From: an uncultured Roseibium sp.
GTDB lineage: Bacteria; Pseudomonadota; Alphaproteobacteria; Rhizobiales; Stappiaceae
Assembly (NCBI RefSeq): GCF_947494555.1
Contig: NZ_CANLVF010000001.1
Span: 1,178,001-1,242,000 of the forward strand
Length of the DNA: 64,000 nt
Direction: 5' to 3'
Part shown: one piece after another, positions 18,263-25,639 of the stretch
How positions within the stretch are numbered: position 1 is the first letter of the stretch
Layout: each line of letters starts with the position of its first letter
Translations under genes and position numbers: made by a program
Notes under the pieces: model-generated
Told to the model about the DNA's origin: nothing
The model's database searches: none
What the model saw: only the letters and a program-made list of their open reading frames with translations

Positions 18263-18289
18263 AAACGGCGGGCTTTTGGCCCGCCGTTT
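18263..18289 (-). terminator. Terminator of flagellin 2
   Basis: An 11-bp perfect stem, AAACGGCGGGC with GCCCGCCGTTT, around a 5-base loop, 47 bp after the flagellin 2 stop; T residues close the stem on the minus strand. Confidence 0.8.
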
Positions 18290-18335
18290 CTGATTGTCGA
18301 TGCGTGAGTCGTGCGTACGACTGATTCTTCTATAC

Positions 18336-19832
18336 TTAGAAGAGGGATAGCACTGTCTGGTCCGCCTGCGATGCGAAGGACAGTGAGGTTGAAGCCAGCT
18401 GCTGCCTGGTCTGAAGTGCCAGCAGGTTCGCACCTTCTTCGTTGGTATCGGCCAGTGTCAAAAGACCTGCACCTTCCTGAAGAGTATTGATCATCGTCTT
18501 TGTGTAATCTTGACGAATTTCAACAATCGAGAGGTTTGTACCGAATTCGGAAGCCTGTGAGCGAAGGTTCGAGAGTGCCGTGTTCAAACGGTCGACAACT
18601 CTGTTGATGTCGCTATCGGTCGCAAAACCGGAGTCCGAGAGCGCATCCAGGGTAATCCCGTCAGTATCCGCTACGAAATTCGAGCTGGTAAAGTCGGTAT
18701 TGTCACTGGTCAACGTCAGATCCGTGTCGGATTCGATCGTCAGCAGACCTGATCCGGTGTCAAAATCAGCTGACACGCCGTTGAAATCACTGATGAAGTT
18801 TTCAAGGTCAGCGACCGTTGTTTCATCGTCGATTTCATAAGAACCGAGTTCGAAATCATTGCCGTCAGTCAAGGTCAGCGTGTCACCGACAGCAAACGAA
18901 CCGGATTCGGTAAGTAGCTGAGACGTCGTTGAGAACGCGGTCGCGCCGAAGGCAAACGAGCCAAGCGTTGCCGTGACCGAACCGCCGGTGATGTGGAAGT
19001 CCTCATCGGAATAGACGGTCAGATCGCCCGTGTTGTTGTCGAACTCGGCGCGAACACCGGCAATGGCATTCAGGCCGTCGACGAGATCCTGGACGGTCGC
19101 ACCTGCCGTGATGTCGCTGGCACCGGAAAGGGCAGCGGGTGCCGTTGCCGTGTCGTTGACAAACGAAAGGGTCGTTGTCGTTGAGATCGCGTTTGAGTCA
19201 GACAGCACCGAGCTGGATTTCAGGGTAGACGTACCATCGGTCAGGTTGATGGTTGTCTTGCCGCCCTGAAGCTGCAGCGTCGTTGTGTTGCCTTGCCCTT
19301 CAGCAAGATCGGACAGGTTCAATCCGGTAGAAAGGGCGGTGTCGGTGTAATCAACGGATTCAATCGTCAGTTTTGACGTCGCATCTTCATTGAAGATCGT
19401 TGTCAGGTCGTTGCCGATGCCGCCGAGCAGGTTTTTCCCCTTATAGGAGCTGTCTTTCGCAACGTCTTCAATCTGTTCGAGTAGGTCGTTGTATTGGGCG
19501 GCGAAGGTTTTGCGCTCATACTGGCTTTGCGTCTGCAATGCCTGGTTGGCTTTCGCCTTTGCGGTCTCGACCAGGTCCGTGATGGTCTGAATACCTTTGT
19601 CGGCTGCCTTGATCGTCTGCAAGGACTGACCCATGTCGTCGAGCAGGTTGCTCAGATCACCAGCGCGGGAGTTCAAGCCCGATGCGGTGAAGAACGAGTT
19701 TGGATTGTCGAGAGCCGAATTGACCTTGAGGCCAGTCGCCAGTTTGTTCTGGACGCCGGACATCAGGTCTGCGGTGGATTGAAGTGTAAGAAGGTTCTGC
19801 CGCACGGCAGCTGACAGGGTGATGTCCTTCAT
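18336..19832 (-). CDS. Flagellin 2
   Basis: 498 residues with standard flagellin ends (MKDITLSAAVRQNLLTLQST; NTLQEGAGLLTLADTNEEGANLLALQTRQQLASTSLSFASQADQTVLSLF). The centre, from about residue 185 to 280 (LQLQGGKTTINLTDGTSTLK ... YSDEDFHIT), is almost the same in protein and DNA as in flagellins 3 and 4, although its conserved ends are more diverged from theirs. Flagellin centres normally vary while ends are kept, so this points to gene conversion or recombination. A CtrA-type box lies about 112 bp upstream. Confidence 0.93.
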   Translation of the reverse strand: MKDITLSAAVRQNLLTLQSTADLMSGVQNKLATGLKVNSALDNPNSFFTASGLNSRAGDLSNLLDDMGQSLQTIKAADKGIQTITDLVETAKAKANQALQTQSQYERKTFAAQYNDLLEQIEDVAKDSSYKGKNLLGGIGNDLTTIFNEDATSKLTIESVDYTDTALSTGLNLSDLAEGQGNTTTLQLQGGKTTINLTDGTSTLKSSSVLSDSNAISTTTTLSFVNDTATAPAALSGASDITAGATVQDLVDGLNAIAGVRAEFDNNTGDLTVYSDEDFHITGGSVTATLGSFAFGATAFSTTSQLLTESGSFAVGDTLTLTDGNDFELGSYEIDDETTVADLENFISDFNGVSADFDTGSGLLTIESDTDLTLTSDNTDFTSSNFVADTDGITLDALSDSGFATDSDINRVVDRLNTALSNLRSQASEFGTNLSIVEIRQDYTKTMINTLQEGAGLLTLADTNEEGANLLALQTRQQLASTSLSFASQADQTVLSLF

Positions 19833-19841
19833 CTTAGATAT

Positions 19842-19853
19842 CCCTTTCCTGGG
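19842..19853 (-). promoter_or_regulatory. CCC-AGGAAA-GGG leader motif of flagellin 2
   Basis: In the transcript, CCC and GGG flank AGGAAA 10-21 bases before the start codon. It partly doubles as the ribosome site. Related motifs precede flagellins 3 and 4. Confidence 0.4.
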
Positions 19854-19904
19854 TCAAACTGTACTGCTGCTCTTCCTGAGCAGGTTGATTAGGATCATCT
19901 CCTG

Positions 19905-19914
19905 TTAACCCTAA
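19905..19914 (-). promoter_or_regulatory. TTAGGGTTAA box, flagellin 2
   Basis: This 10-mer lies 73 bp before the start codon; the same word lies 107 bp before the starts of flagellins 3 and 4 and is missing before flagellin 1. Likely a promoter or regulator element of the flagellin genes. Confidence 0.5.
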
Positions 19915-19943
19915 TCATTGGTTAATTGGATGGCATTATACGG

Positions 19944-19958
19944 TTAATGAGGCGTTAA
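19944..19958. promoter_or_regulatory. CtrA-type box upstream of flagellin 2
   Basis: TTAA-TGAGGCG-TTAAC matches the CtrA consensus TTAA-N7-TTAA on both strands; on the coding side it reads TTAA-CGCCTCA-TTAACC. Confidence 0.6.
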
Positions 19959-20058
19959 CGCGTTGAGACTGCAGGGAAAATCGGCGGGAATCCGGGAAAT
20001 TGCCATTTAGGCCGTCAGGGGAGGGAGCGAGCTTCGCGTCAACCGTCCCGGGAATCAG

Positions 20059-20084
20059 AAAAGGCGGGCCTGGGCCCGCCTTTT
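20059..20084 (-). terminator. Terminator of flagellin 3
   Basis: AAAAGGCGGGC pairs with GCCCGCCTTTT around a 4-base loop, 25 bp after the flagellin 3 stop; the A/T tails make it work in the minus direction. Confidence 0.85.
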
Positions 20085-20109
20085 CGTTTCGTAGTCAGTT
20101 GCGGCGGTC

Positions 20110-21606
20110 TTAGAAGAGCCGCAGGACGTTCTGGTCTGCCTGAGCCGCGAAGGACAGGGACGTGGAGGCCAGGCTCTGACGGGTCTGCAGCGCCAGAAGG
20201 TTCGCACCTTCCTCGTTGGTGTCTGCAAGGGTCAGTTTGCCTGCACCTTCCTCGAGCGTGTCGATTAGGGACTTGGTGAAGTCCTGACGGTTTTCCACGA
20301 TCGACAGGTTGGTACCGAACGAGGAGGCCTGGGTTCTGAGTGAGCTCAGAGCCGTGTTCAGCTTGTCGACCACCCGGTTGATGTCGCTGTCGGTCGCAAA
20401 TCCGCTGTCGGAAACAGCCGAGATGTTAATCCCGTCCGTATCTGCAACGAAGTTGGACGCGGCAAAGTCAGCGTTGTCACTGGTCAGTGACAGGTCGGTA
20501 TCCGACGTGATGCTCAGCTTGCCGGAAGACGTATCGAAGTCGGCCGAAACGCCCTGGAAATCGTCGGCGAAGGATTCCAGATCTGCAACCGTGGTGTCGT
20601 CTTCGATCTCGAGCGAGCCGAGTTCGTAGCCGTTGCCGTCCGTCAGGGTCAGCGTATCGCCAACTGCAAAGGAGCCGGTGTCCGACAGCAACTGGGTTGT
20701 TGCTGTCAAGGCACTTGCATCAAATGCGAAGGAGCCAAGCGTTGCCGTGACCGAACCGTCGGTGATGTGGAAGTCCTCATCGGAATAGACGGTCAGATCG
20801 CCCGTATTGTTGTCGAACTCGGCGCGAACACCGGCAATGGCGTTCAGGCCGTCGACGAGATCCTGGACGGTCGCACCTGCCGTGATGTCGCTGGCACCGG
20901 AAAGGGCGGCGGGTGCCGTTGCCGTGTCGTTGACAAACGAAAGGGTCGTCGTCGTTGAGATCGCGTTGGAGTCAGACAGGACGGAGTTGGTTTTGAGCGT
21001 AGACGTGCCATCGGTCAGGTTGATGGTTGTCTTGCCGCCCTGAAGCTGCAGCGATGTGGAAGACCCTTCACCTTCTGCCAGGTCCGACAGGTTCAGACCC
21101 GTGGACAGGCCGCTATCGGTGTAATCGACAGCGGAAATGTTCAGTTTGGACGTGGAGTCCTCATTGAAGATCGTTGTCAGGTCGTTGCCGTCACCGGCGA
21201 GGAGGTTCTTGCCTTTATAGGAAGCATCCTTGGCGATGTCCTCGATCTGCGTGAGCAGTTCGTTGTACTGAGCGGCAAATTCCTTCCGCTCATACTGGCT
21301 TTGCGTCTGCAGAGCCTGGTTAGCAATCGCCTTTGCCGATTCGGCCAGCGTCGTGATCGAGGCAATACCTTCGTCAGCTGCCTTCAGCGTCTGGACCGAC
21401 TGGCCCATGTCATCAAGCAGTGTACCAAGGTCATTCGCCCTTGAGTTCAGGCCGGAAGCGGTAAAGAAGTTGCTGGGATTGTCCAGTGCAGAATTGACCT
21501 TCTTACCAGTGGCCAGTTTGTTCTGGACATCGGACAGGAGATCAGCTGTGGACTGGAGAGAATTAAGGTTCTTGCGAACCGCGCTGGACAGTGTGATGTC
21601 AGCCAT
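20110..21606 (-). CDS. Flagellin 3
   Basis: 498 residues; GAAAGGATC precedes the ATG. Conserved ends MADITLSSAVRKNLNSLQST and LTLADTNEEGANLLALQTRQSLASTSLSFAAQADQNVLRLF frame a beta-rich centre. I count 11 amino-acid differences from flagellin 4 over the whole length, so the two are recent duplicates or are kept alike by gene conversion. Filament subunit, exported by the flagellar apparatus. Separately transcribed: it has its own terminator and a 427-bp leader region. Confidence 0.94.
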   Translation of the reverse strand: MADITLSSAVRKNLNSLQSTADLLSDVQNKLATGKKVNSALDNPSNFFTASGLNSRANDLGTLLDDMGQSVQTLKAADEGIASITTLAESAKAIANQALQTQSQYERKEFAAQYNELLTQIEDIAKDASYKGKNLLAGDGNDLTTIFNEDSTSKLNISAVDYTDSGLSTGLNLSDLAEGEGSSTSLQLQGGKTTINLTDGTSTLKTNSVLSDSNAISTTTTLSFVNDTATAPAALSGASDITAGATVQDLVDGLNAIAGVRAEFDNNTGDLTVYSDEDFHITDGSVTATLGSFAFDASALTATTQLLSDTGSFAVGDTLTLTDGNGYELGSLEIEDDTTVADLESFADDFQGVSADFDTSSGKLSITSDTDLSLTSDNADFAASNFVADTDGINISAVSDSGFATDSDINRVVDKLNTALSSLRTQASSFGTNLSIVENRQDFTKSLIDTLEEGAGKLTLADTNEEGANLLALQTRQSLASTSLSFAAQADQNVLRLF

Positions 21607-21639
21607 TTTTGATCCTTTCTAGGAACACGAGATACGGAA

Positions 21640-21649
21640 CCCTCCTGGG
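21640..21649 (-). promoter_or_regulatory. CCC-AGGA-GGG leader hairpin of flagellin 3
   Basis: A short stem (CCC with GGG) presents AGGA in a tetraloop, about 35 bases before the start codon and separate from the ribosome site. Confidence 0.4.
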
Positions 21650-21982
21650 AACGCGTGTCTAGAAAGCGTCTGATGTTCGTAATATTGATTAAATAAATAG
21701 GGTTATCCGCCTTTAACCCTAACTCGAAATGAATCAAACTGTTTAACGGTTGGTAGTCATATCGTTCGTCTATTAACTATATTAGTTTTTTTGAATTCTT
21801 ACTATTGTTATTCTTCTGCCTGTATACTCAGCCACGTTCATTTTTTGAAGGTATCTTGGATTGGGTTTTTCAAAGATTCAATTTTTACTTGTGGTGTTGT
21901 TTAAGGTGTGACTGAAAATTTCGAGAACTCAATTTTGTTAAATCCAATCCGGTTCGTTTTGAAAAAATGGGACGCAGACAAA

Positions 21983-22008
21983 AAAAGGCGGGCCCGGGCC
22001 CGCCTTTT
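21983..22008 (-). terminator. Terminator of flagellin 4
   Basis: A perfect palindrome with arms AAAAGGCGGGC and GCCCGCCTTTT separated by CCGG, 25 bp after the stop; same arms and same distance as the flagellin 3 terminator. Confidence 0.85.
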
Positions 22009-22033
22009 CGTTTCGTCGTCAGTTGCGGCGGTC

Positions 22034-23530
22034 TTAGAAGAGCCGCAGAACGTTCTGGTCTGCCTGAGCCGCGAAGGACAGGGACGTGGAGGCCAGGCTC
22101 TGACGGGTCTGCAGCGCCAGAAGGTTCGCACCTTCCTCGTTGGTGTCTGCAAGGGTCAGTTTGCCTGCACCTTCCTCGAGCGTGTCGATGAGGTTCTTGG
22201 TGAAGTCCTGACGGTTTTCCACGATCGACAGGTTGGTACCGAACGAGGAGGCCTGGGTCCTGAGAGAACTCAGCGCAGTGTTCAGCTTGTCGACGACCCG
22301 GTTGATGTCGCTGTCGGTTGCAAATCCGCTGTCGGAAACAGCCGAGATGTTAATCCCGTCCGTATCTGCAACGAAGTTGGCCGCGGCAAAGTCAGCGTTG
22401 TCGCTGGTCAGTGACAGGTCGGTTTCCGATGTAAGTGACAGTTTGCCGGAGGTGGTGTCGAAGTCTGCCGAAACGCCCTGGAAATCGTCAGCGAAGGATT
22501 CCAGATCTCCAACCGTGGTGTCGTCTTCGATCTCGAGCGAGCCGAGTTCGTAGCCGTTGCCGTCCGTCAGGGTCAGCGTATCGCCAACTGCAAAGGAGCC
22601 GGTTTCCGACAGCAACTGGGTTGTTGCTGTCAAGGCACTTGCATCAAATGCGAAGGAGCCAAGCGTTGCCGTGACCGAACCGTCGGTGATGTGGAAGTCC
22701 TCATCGGAATAGACGGTCAGATCGCCCGTATTGTTGTCGAACTCGGCGCGAACACCGGCAATGGCGTTCAGGCCGTCGACGAGATCCTGGACGGTCGCAC
22801 CTGCCGTGATGTCGCTGGCACCGGAAAGGGCAGCGGGTGCCGTTGCCGTGTCGTTGACAAACGAAAGGGTCGTCGTCGTTGAGATCGCGTTGGAGTCAGA
22901 CAGGACGGAGTTGGTTTTGAGCGTAGACGTGCCATCGGTCAGGTTGATGGTTGTCTTGCCGCCCTGAAGCTGCAGCGACGTGGACGAACCTTCACCTTCT
23001 GCCAGGTCCGACAGGTTCAGACCCGTGGACAGGCCGGCGTCGGTGTAATCGACAGCGGAAATGTTCAGTTTGGACGTGGAGTCCTCATTGAAGATCGTCG
23101 TCAGGTCGTTGCCGTCACCGGCGAGGAGGTTCTTGCCTTTATAGGAAGAATCCTTGGCGATGTCCTCGATCTGCGTGAGCAGTTCGTTGTACTGAGCGGC
23201 AAATTCCTTCCGCTCATACTGGCTTTGCGTCTGCAGAGCCTGGTTAGCAATCGCCTTTGCCGATTCGGCCAGCGTCGTGATCGAGGCAATACCTTCGTCA
23301 GCTGCCTTCAGCGTCTGGACCGACTGGCCCATATCGTCAAGCAGTGTACCAAGGTCGCTCGCCCTTGAGTTCAGGCCGGAAGCGGTAAAGAAGTTGCTGG
23401 GATTGTCCAGTGCAGAATTGACCTTCTTACCAGTGGCCAGTTTGTTCTGGACATCGGACAGGAGATCAGCTGTGGACTGGAGAGAGTTCAGGTTAGCGCG
23501 CACTGCGCTGGACAGTGTGATGTCAGCCAT
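22034..23530 (-). CDS. Flagellin 4
   Basis: 498 residues, differing from flagellin 3 at 11 positions by my count (for example Ala12 for Lys12). Flagellin domains as in the neighbours. The coding sequence, the ribosome-site region (CTAGAAAGGATC) and the terminator are all shared with flagellin 3, so the duplicated unit includes the flanks. First in the array as transcribed (minus strand), with a 591-bp gene-free stretch upstream. Confidence 0.94.
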   Translation of the reverse strand: MADITLSSAVRANLNSLQSTADLLSDVQNKLATGKKVNSALDNPSNFFTASGLNSRASDLGTLLDDMGQSVQTLKAADEGIASITTLAESAKAIANQALQTQSQYERKEFAAQYNELLTQIEDIAKDSSYKGKNLLAGDGNDLTTIFNEDSTSKLNISAVDYTDAGLSTGLNLSDLAEGEGSSTSLQLQGGKTTINLTDGTSTLKTNSVLSDSNAISTTTTLSFVNDTATAPAALSGASDITAGATVQDLVDGLNAIAGVRAEFDNNTGDLTVYSDEDFHITDGSVTATLGSFAFDASALTATTQLLSETGSFAVGDTLTLTDGNGYELGSLEIEDDTTVGDLESFADDFQGVSADFDTTSGKLSLTSETDLSLTSDNADFAAANFVADTDGINISAVSDSGFATDSDINRVVDKLNTALSSLRTQASSFGTNLSIVENRQDFTKNLIDTLEEGAGKLTLADTNEEGANLLALQTRQSLASTSLSFAAQADQNVLRLF

Positions 23531-23561
23531 TTTGTGATCCTTTCTAGGAACGTGATGTACA

Positions 23562-23576
23562 GACCCTTCCTGGGTC
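23562..23576 (-). promoter_or_regulatory. Leader hairpin of flagellin 4 with an AGGAA loop
   Basis: GACCC-AGGAA-GGGTC forms a perfect 5-bp stem with a GGA-containing loop 31-45 bases before the start codon. GGA in a hairpin loop is the form of CsrA-type sites; FlbT is the flagellin-leader binder known in Caulobacter. Which one, if either, binds is unknown. Confidence 0.5.
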
Positions 23577-23636
23577 CAGCTGACATCAAGCAGCCGACTG
23601 ATGTAACAAAACCTGAAGAAAGTTGGTTAGCGGTTT

Positions 23637-23646
23637 TTAACCCTAA
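23637..23646 (-). promoter_or_regulatory. TTAGGGTTAA box, flagellin 4
   Basis: Same 10-mer, and the same 107-bp distance to the start codon, as in flagellin 3. Confidence 0.5.
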
Positions 23647-23702
23647 TGAATTGTAAATAATTGAAGTTATTAGGTAATCCAAAGTGGACGTTTAGACGTT
23701 TG

Positions 23703-23715
23703 AGCAATGATTGCC
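23703..23715. promoter_or_regulatory. Near-copy of the flagellar palindrome upstream of flagellin 4
   Basis: AGCAA-TGA-TTGCC differs by one base from the GGCAA-N3-TTGCC motif and lies 173 bp upstream of the flagellin 4 start. Confidence 0.4.
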
Positions 23716-24121
23716 TGCCAAGTGACCAAGGCCGGTCTTTTGTCCGCGGAGTGTCTCTTGCCGGCGCGGCAGAGCACCGAACCGCAAAACCTCAAGCTTT
23801 GGTGAGTTCTGAGAAACACAGGAGGTTTGTTTCCGGCAGCTCAAGCAGTTGGCGCACGTGATCCAGGTTTTGAAATTAACGCCGAGAGCGCTTTATGAAA
23901 CTGATGAGGTTCCGGGGAGGGGCAGCTTGGGTGTTTATGATCTGAAATAGCATTTATTCAAGACACCATCCCGGGCGGAATGGGTGGGCAAAAAATGTGC
24001 GGCAGGCGATTGCGATCCGATCCGCGTCTTGCACGGACGGCGAGGCAATCACTCGTGGGGAGTGTCTTTATGGGAAATGCGAGCCGGTAACTACCGGATG
24101 CGATCAAGCCATAGGTGCCGG
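23716..24121. other. Gene-free stretch between flagellin 4 and flaG
   Basis: I see no credible coding frame, tRNA or strong terminator. Only a weak CCGGT/ACCGG hairpin at 24084-24097 follows the flaG stop. A small RNA cannot be excluded. Confidence 0.4.
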
Positions 24122-24514
24122 TCAGACAACGAGCTGAACAGGTTTCGACGATTCTTCCGCTTTCTGACTTTCGACAGTATCGGAATAGGCGCGAAGCCGA
24201 AGCAGCGTTTCGCTGGGAATCTGCCGAACAACCTGTCCCGTGTCGGTGTTCGTCGCGACGTAGACGAGATTGTTGCTTTTCGGATCCACCACGTTGCGGC
24301 GTTCAATCTGCGGCGAATTCCGCTGGGCAGATTGTTGAGCCTGCTCATTGTCCGCAGCTCTGCGACTGTTCTGTGTTTCGCCAGAAGGTCTGACGGTCTC
24401 CCTTTCGGGCAACTCAGATTTTGCTGCGGGTTCGTTCTTTTCCGGTGCCCGCGTGACCGGCGTGATCGCCGTATACGTCGGCGATGGCGGCCGGGCTGCT
24501 CCCGTATCCAACAT
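24122..24514 (-). CDS. flaG: FlaG-like flagellar protein
   Basis: 130 residues from the ATG at 24512-24514, which has GGAGGTAAAG directly upstream. The N-terminal 80 residues are Pro/Glu-rich and disordered-looking; the C-terminal part VVDPKSNNLVYVATNTDTGQVVRQIPSETLLRLRAYSD matches the FlaG core, in which a VxxxTGEVxRQIP element is typical. FlaG proteins influence filament length. It sits between the flagellins and the flgI operon and appears to be a single-gene unit. Confidence 0.75.
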   Translation of the reverse strand: MLDTGAARPPSPTYTAITPVTRAPEKNEPAAKSELPERETVRPSGETQNSRRAADNEQAQQSAQRNSPQIERRNVVDPKSNNLVYVATNTDTGQVVRQIPSETLLRLRAYSDTVESQKAEESSKPVQLVV

Positions 24515-24836
24515 CTTTACCTCCGGGGTACTCGATACAAACACCCGTACACTCCCTAGATAGCGCAAGGGAATGAATCTTCTGTTAACGAAATGATTAG
24601 AATTTTGTTGGCGTACGATTTTTGCTTTGATTCGTTTTTGATTCGTTCTCGGGCCTCTGTTCGGCCGCGAAGGTGCAAGGCGTCCATGCAGAACAAAATG
24701 GCCCTATACGCCGGAAAAAAGGCAGGGGACTGGAAAAGGTTCGAGAAGCCGGACTCACTTTAATAATGCATGACGCCTGCGGACAGGTGTGTCCGCAGGC
24801 GTTTTCGTGTGACTTGTCAGACTGAAGCGACGTCGA
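24515..24836. other. Intergenic region between flaG and the flgN-like gene
   Basis: 322 bp. It holds the flaG leader and the strong hairpin at 24773-24802; no gene is visible. Confidence 0.5.
24773..24802. terminator. 13-bp hairpin at the end of the flgI operon
   Basis: ACGCCTGCGGACA pairs perfectly with TGTCCGCAGGCGT around a GGTG loop. The T-run is only on the plus-strand side, but it most likely ends the leftward flgI-flgJ-flgN transcript, whose last stop is 35 bp away. Confidence 0.65.
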
Positions 24837-25331
24837 CTACAGCGCCTGGTTTACGGCGATGCCGCGCGCCGACTGCGGACCGGAGGGAGCCGCGCCATCA
24901 CGGCCATATGTGGTCGGCGCCGAAGCATTCTTGGCACCCGCTGCCTTTGCAACCGTCGAGACCAGGTTATTCGCAACATCGCGCGCCGTGGAAAGAACTG
25001 CCAGATTGATCCTGAGAACCGGTTGAAATTCTCCGTGCTGGCGCCGCAGCGCCTGGGTGGCAGAGGAGGACAGATTGCCGAGCGCAACCGCATGTTCCTT
25101 CGCGGCCATCATGCCCCTTGTGTACTCGTGTATGAGGCGTGCCTTGTCAGGCTGAAGTTCTCCGGCTTCCTTCAGTTTGCCGGCTCTTACCAGATCGGTT
25201 TCCATCTCGATTACGGAAAGCAGTGCTTCCATGGTGCCAGACAGCGCAGAACAGAAGTTATCGGCATCCTGTTTGCTCGTCGGTCGGTCCAGCGAAAATG
25301 GAAGCGTGTTGGTGTTTGGCTGTGCGGTCAT
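24837..25331 (-). CDS. FlgN-like flagellar export chaperone
   Basis: 164 residues; GGAGGGGG precedes the ATG. The helical core (SALSGTMEALLSVIEMETDLVRAGKLKEAGELQPDKARLIHEYTRGM) resembles FlgN proteins, which keep FlgK and FlgL unfolded and deliver them to the export gate. Its ATG overlaps the stop of the rod-binding gene (ATGA), so the two are translationally coupled. The C-terminal 40 residues are low-complexity. The family call is by pattern and position, not proven. Confidence 0.65.
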   Translation of the reverse strand: MTAQPNTNTLPFSLDRPTSKQDADNFCSALSGTMEALLSVIEMETDLVRAGKLKEAGELQPDKARLIHEYTRGMMAAKEHAVALGNLSSSATQALRRQHGEFQPVLRINLAVLSTARDVANNLVSTVAKAAGAKNASAPTTYGRDGAAPSGPQSARGIAVNQAL

Positions 25332-25639
25332 AGAGCCCCCTCCTGCAATGCAATCAGTTCACGTTCGACGCTGTCGGCAAGGCCGATCCCACCTGCTTTG
25401 GAAATGGAACGCGCATATTCGTCGATCAAAAGGTCCTGCCAGGCGTCCGAGCCGGTTCCGCCGCCCCATGTCCCGCCCTCGTTCAGCCCCGTGAACATGT
25501 TCTGAAGCATGGTGTTGAGAAACACCGCCTCGAATTCTTCGGCTGCTTCACGGACGGAACTCTTGTTCGTCGTATCGACGCCGCGGATCGCATTCAGAGG
25601 ATCGGCCTGGCTGGTGAGCGGTGCAACGGACTGCAGCAT
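25328..25639 (-). CDS. Rod-binding protein, FlgJ N-terminal-domain type
   Basis: 103 residues. The Rod-binding domain is visible (VREAAEEFEAVFLNTMLQNMFTGL ... WQDLLIDEYARSISKAGGIGLADSVEREL). It corresponds to the N-terminal half of enterobacterial FlgJ, without the muramidase half, as is usual in alphaproteobacteria; it caps the growing rod in the periplasm. The ATG at 25637-25639 overlaps the flgI stop (TGATG), and its own stop overlaps the next gene. Confidence 0.88.
   Translation of the reverse strand: MLQSVAPLTSQADPLNAIRGVDTTNKSSVREAAEEFEAVFLNTMLQNMFTGLNEGGTWGGGTGSDAWQDLLIDEYARSISKAGGIGLADSVERELIALQEGAL

Larger units (their letters stand above)
21607..22033. other. Region between flagellins 3 and 4
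   Basis: 427 bp without a credible gene. The left part is the flagellin 3 leader with the AGGA hairpin and the TTAGGGTTAA box (complement of 21713-21722); 21740-21980 is unusually AT-rich for this genome; the right end holds the flagellin 4 terminator. Confidence 0.6.
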
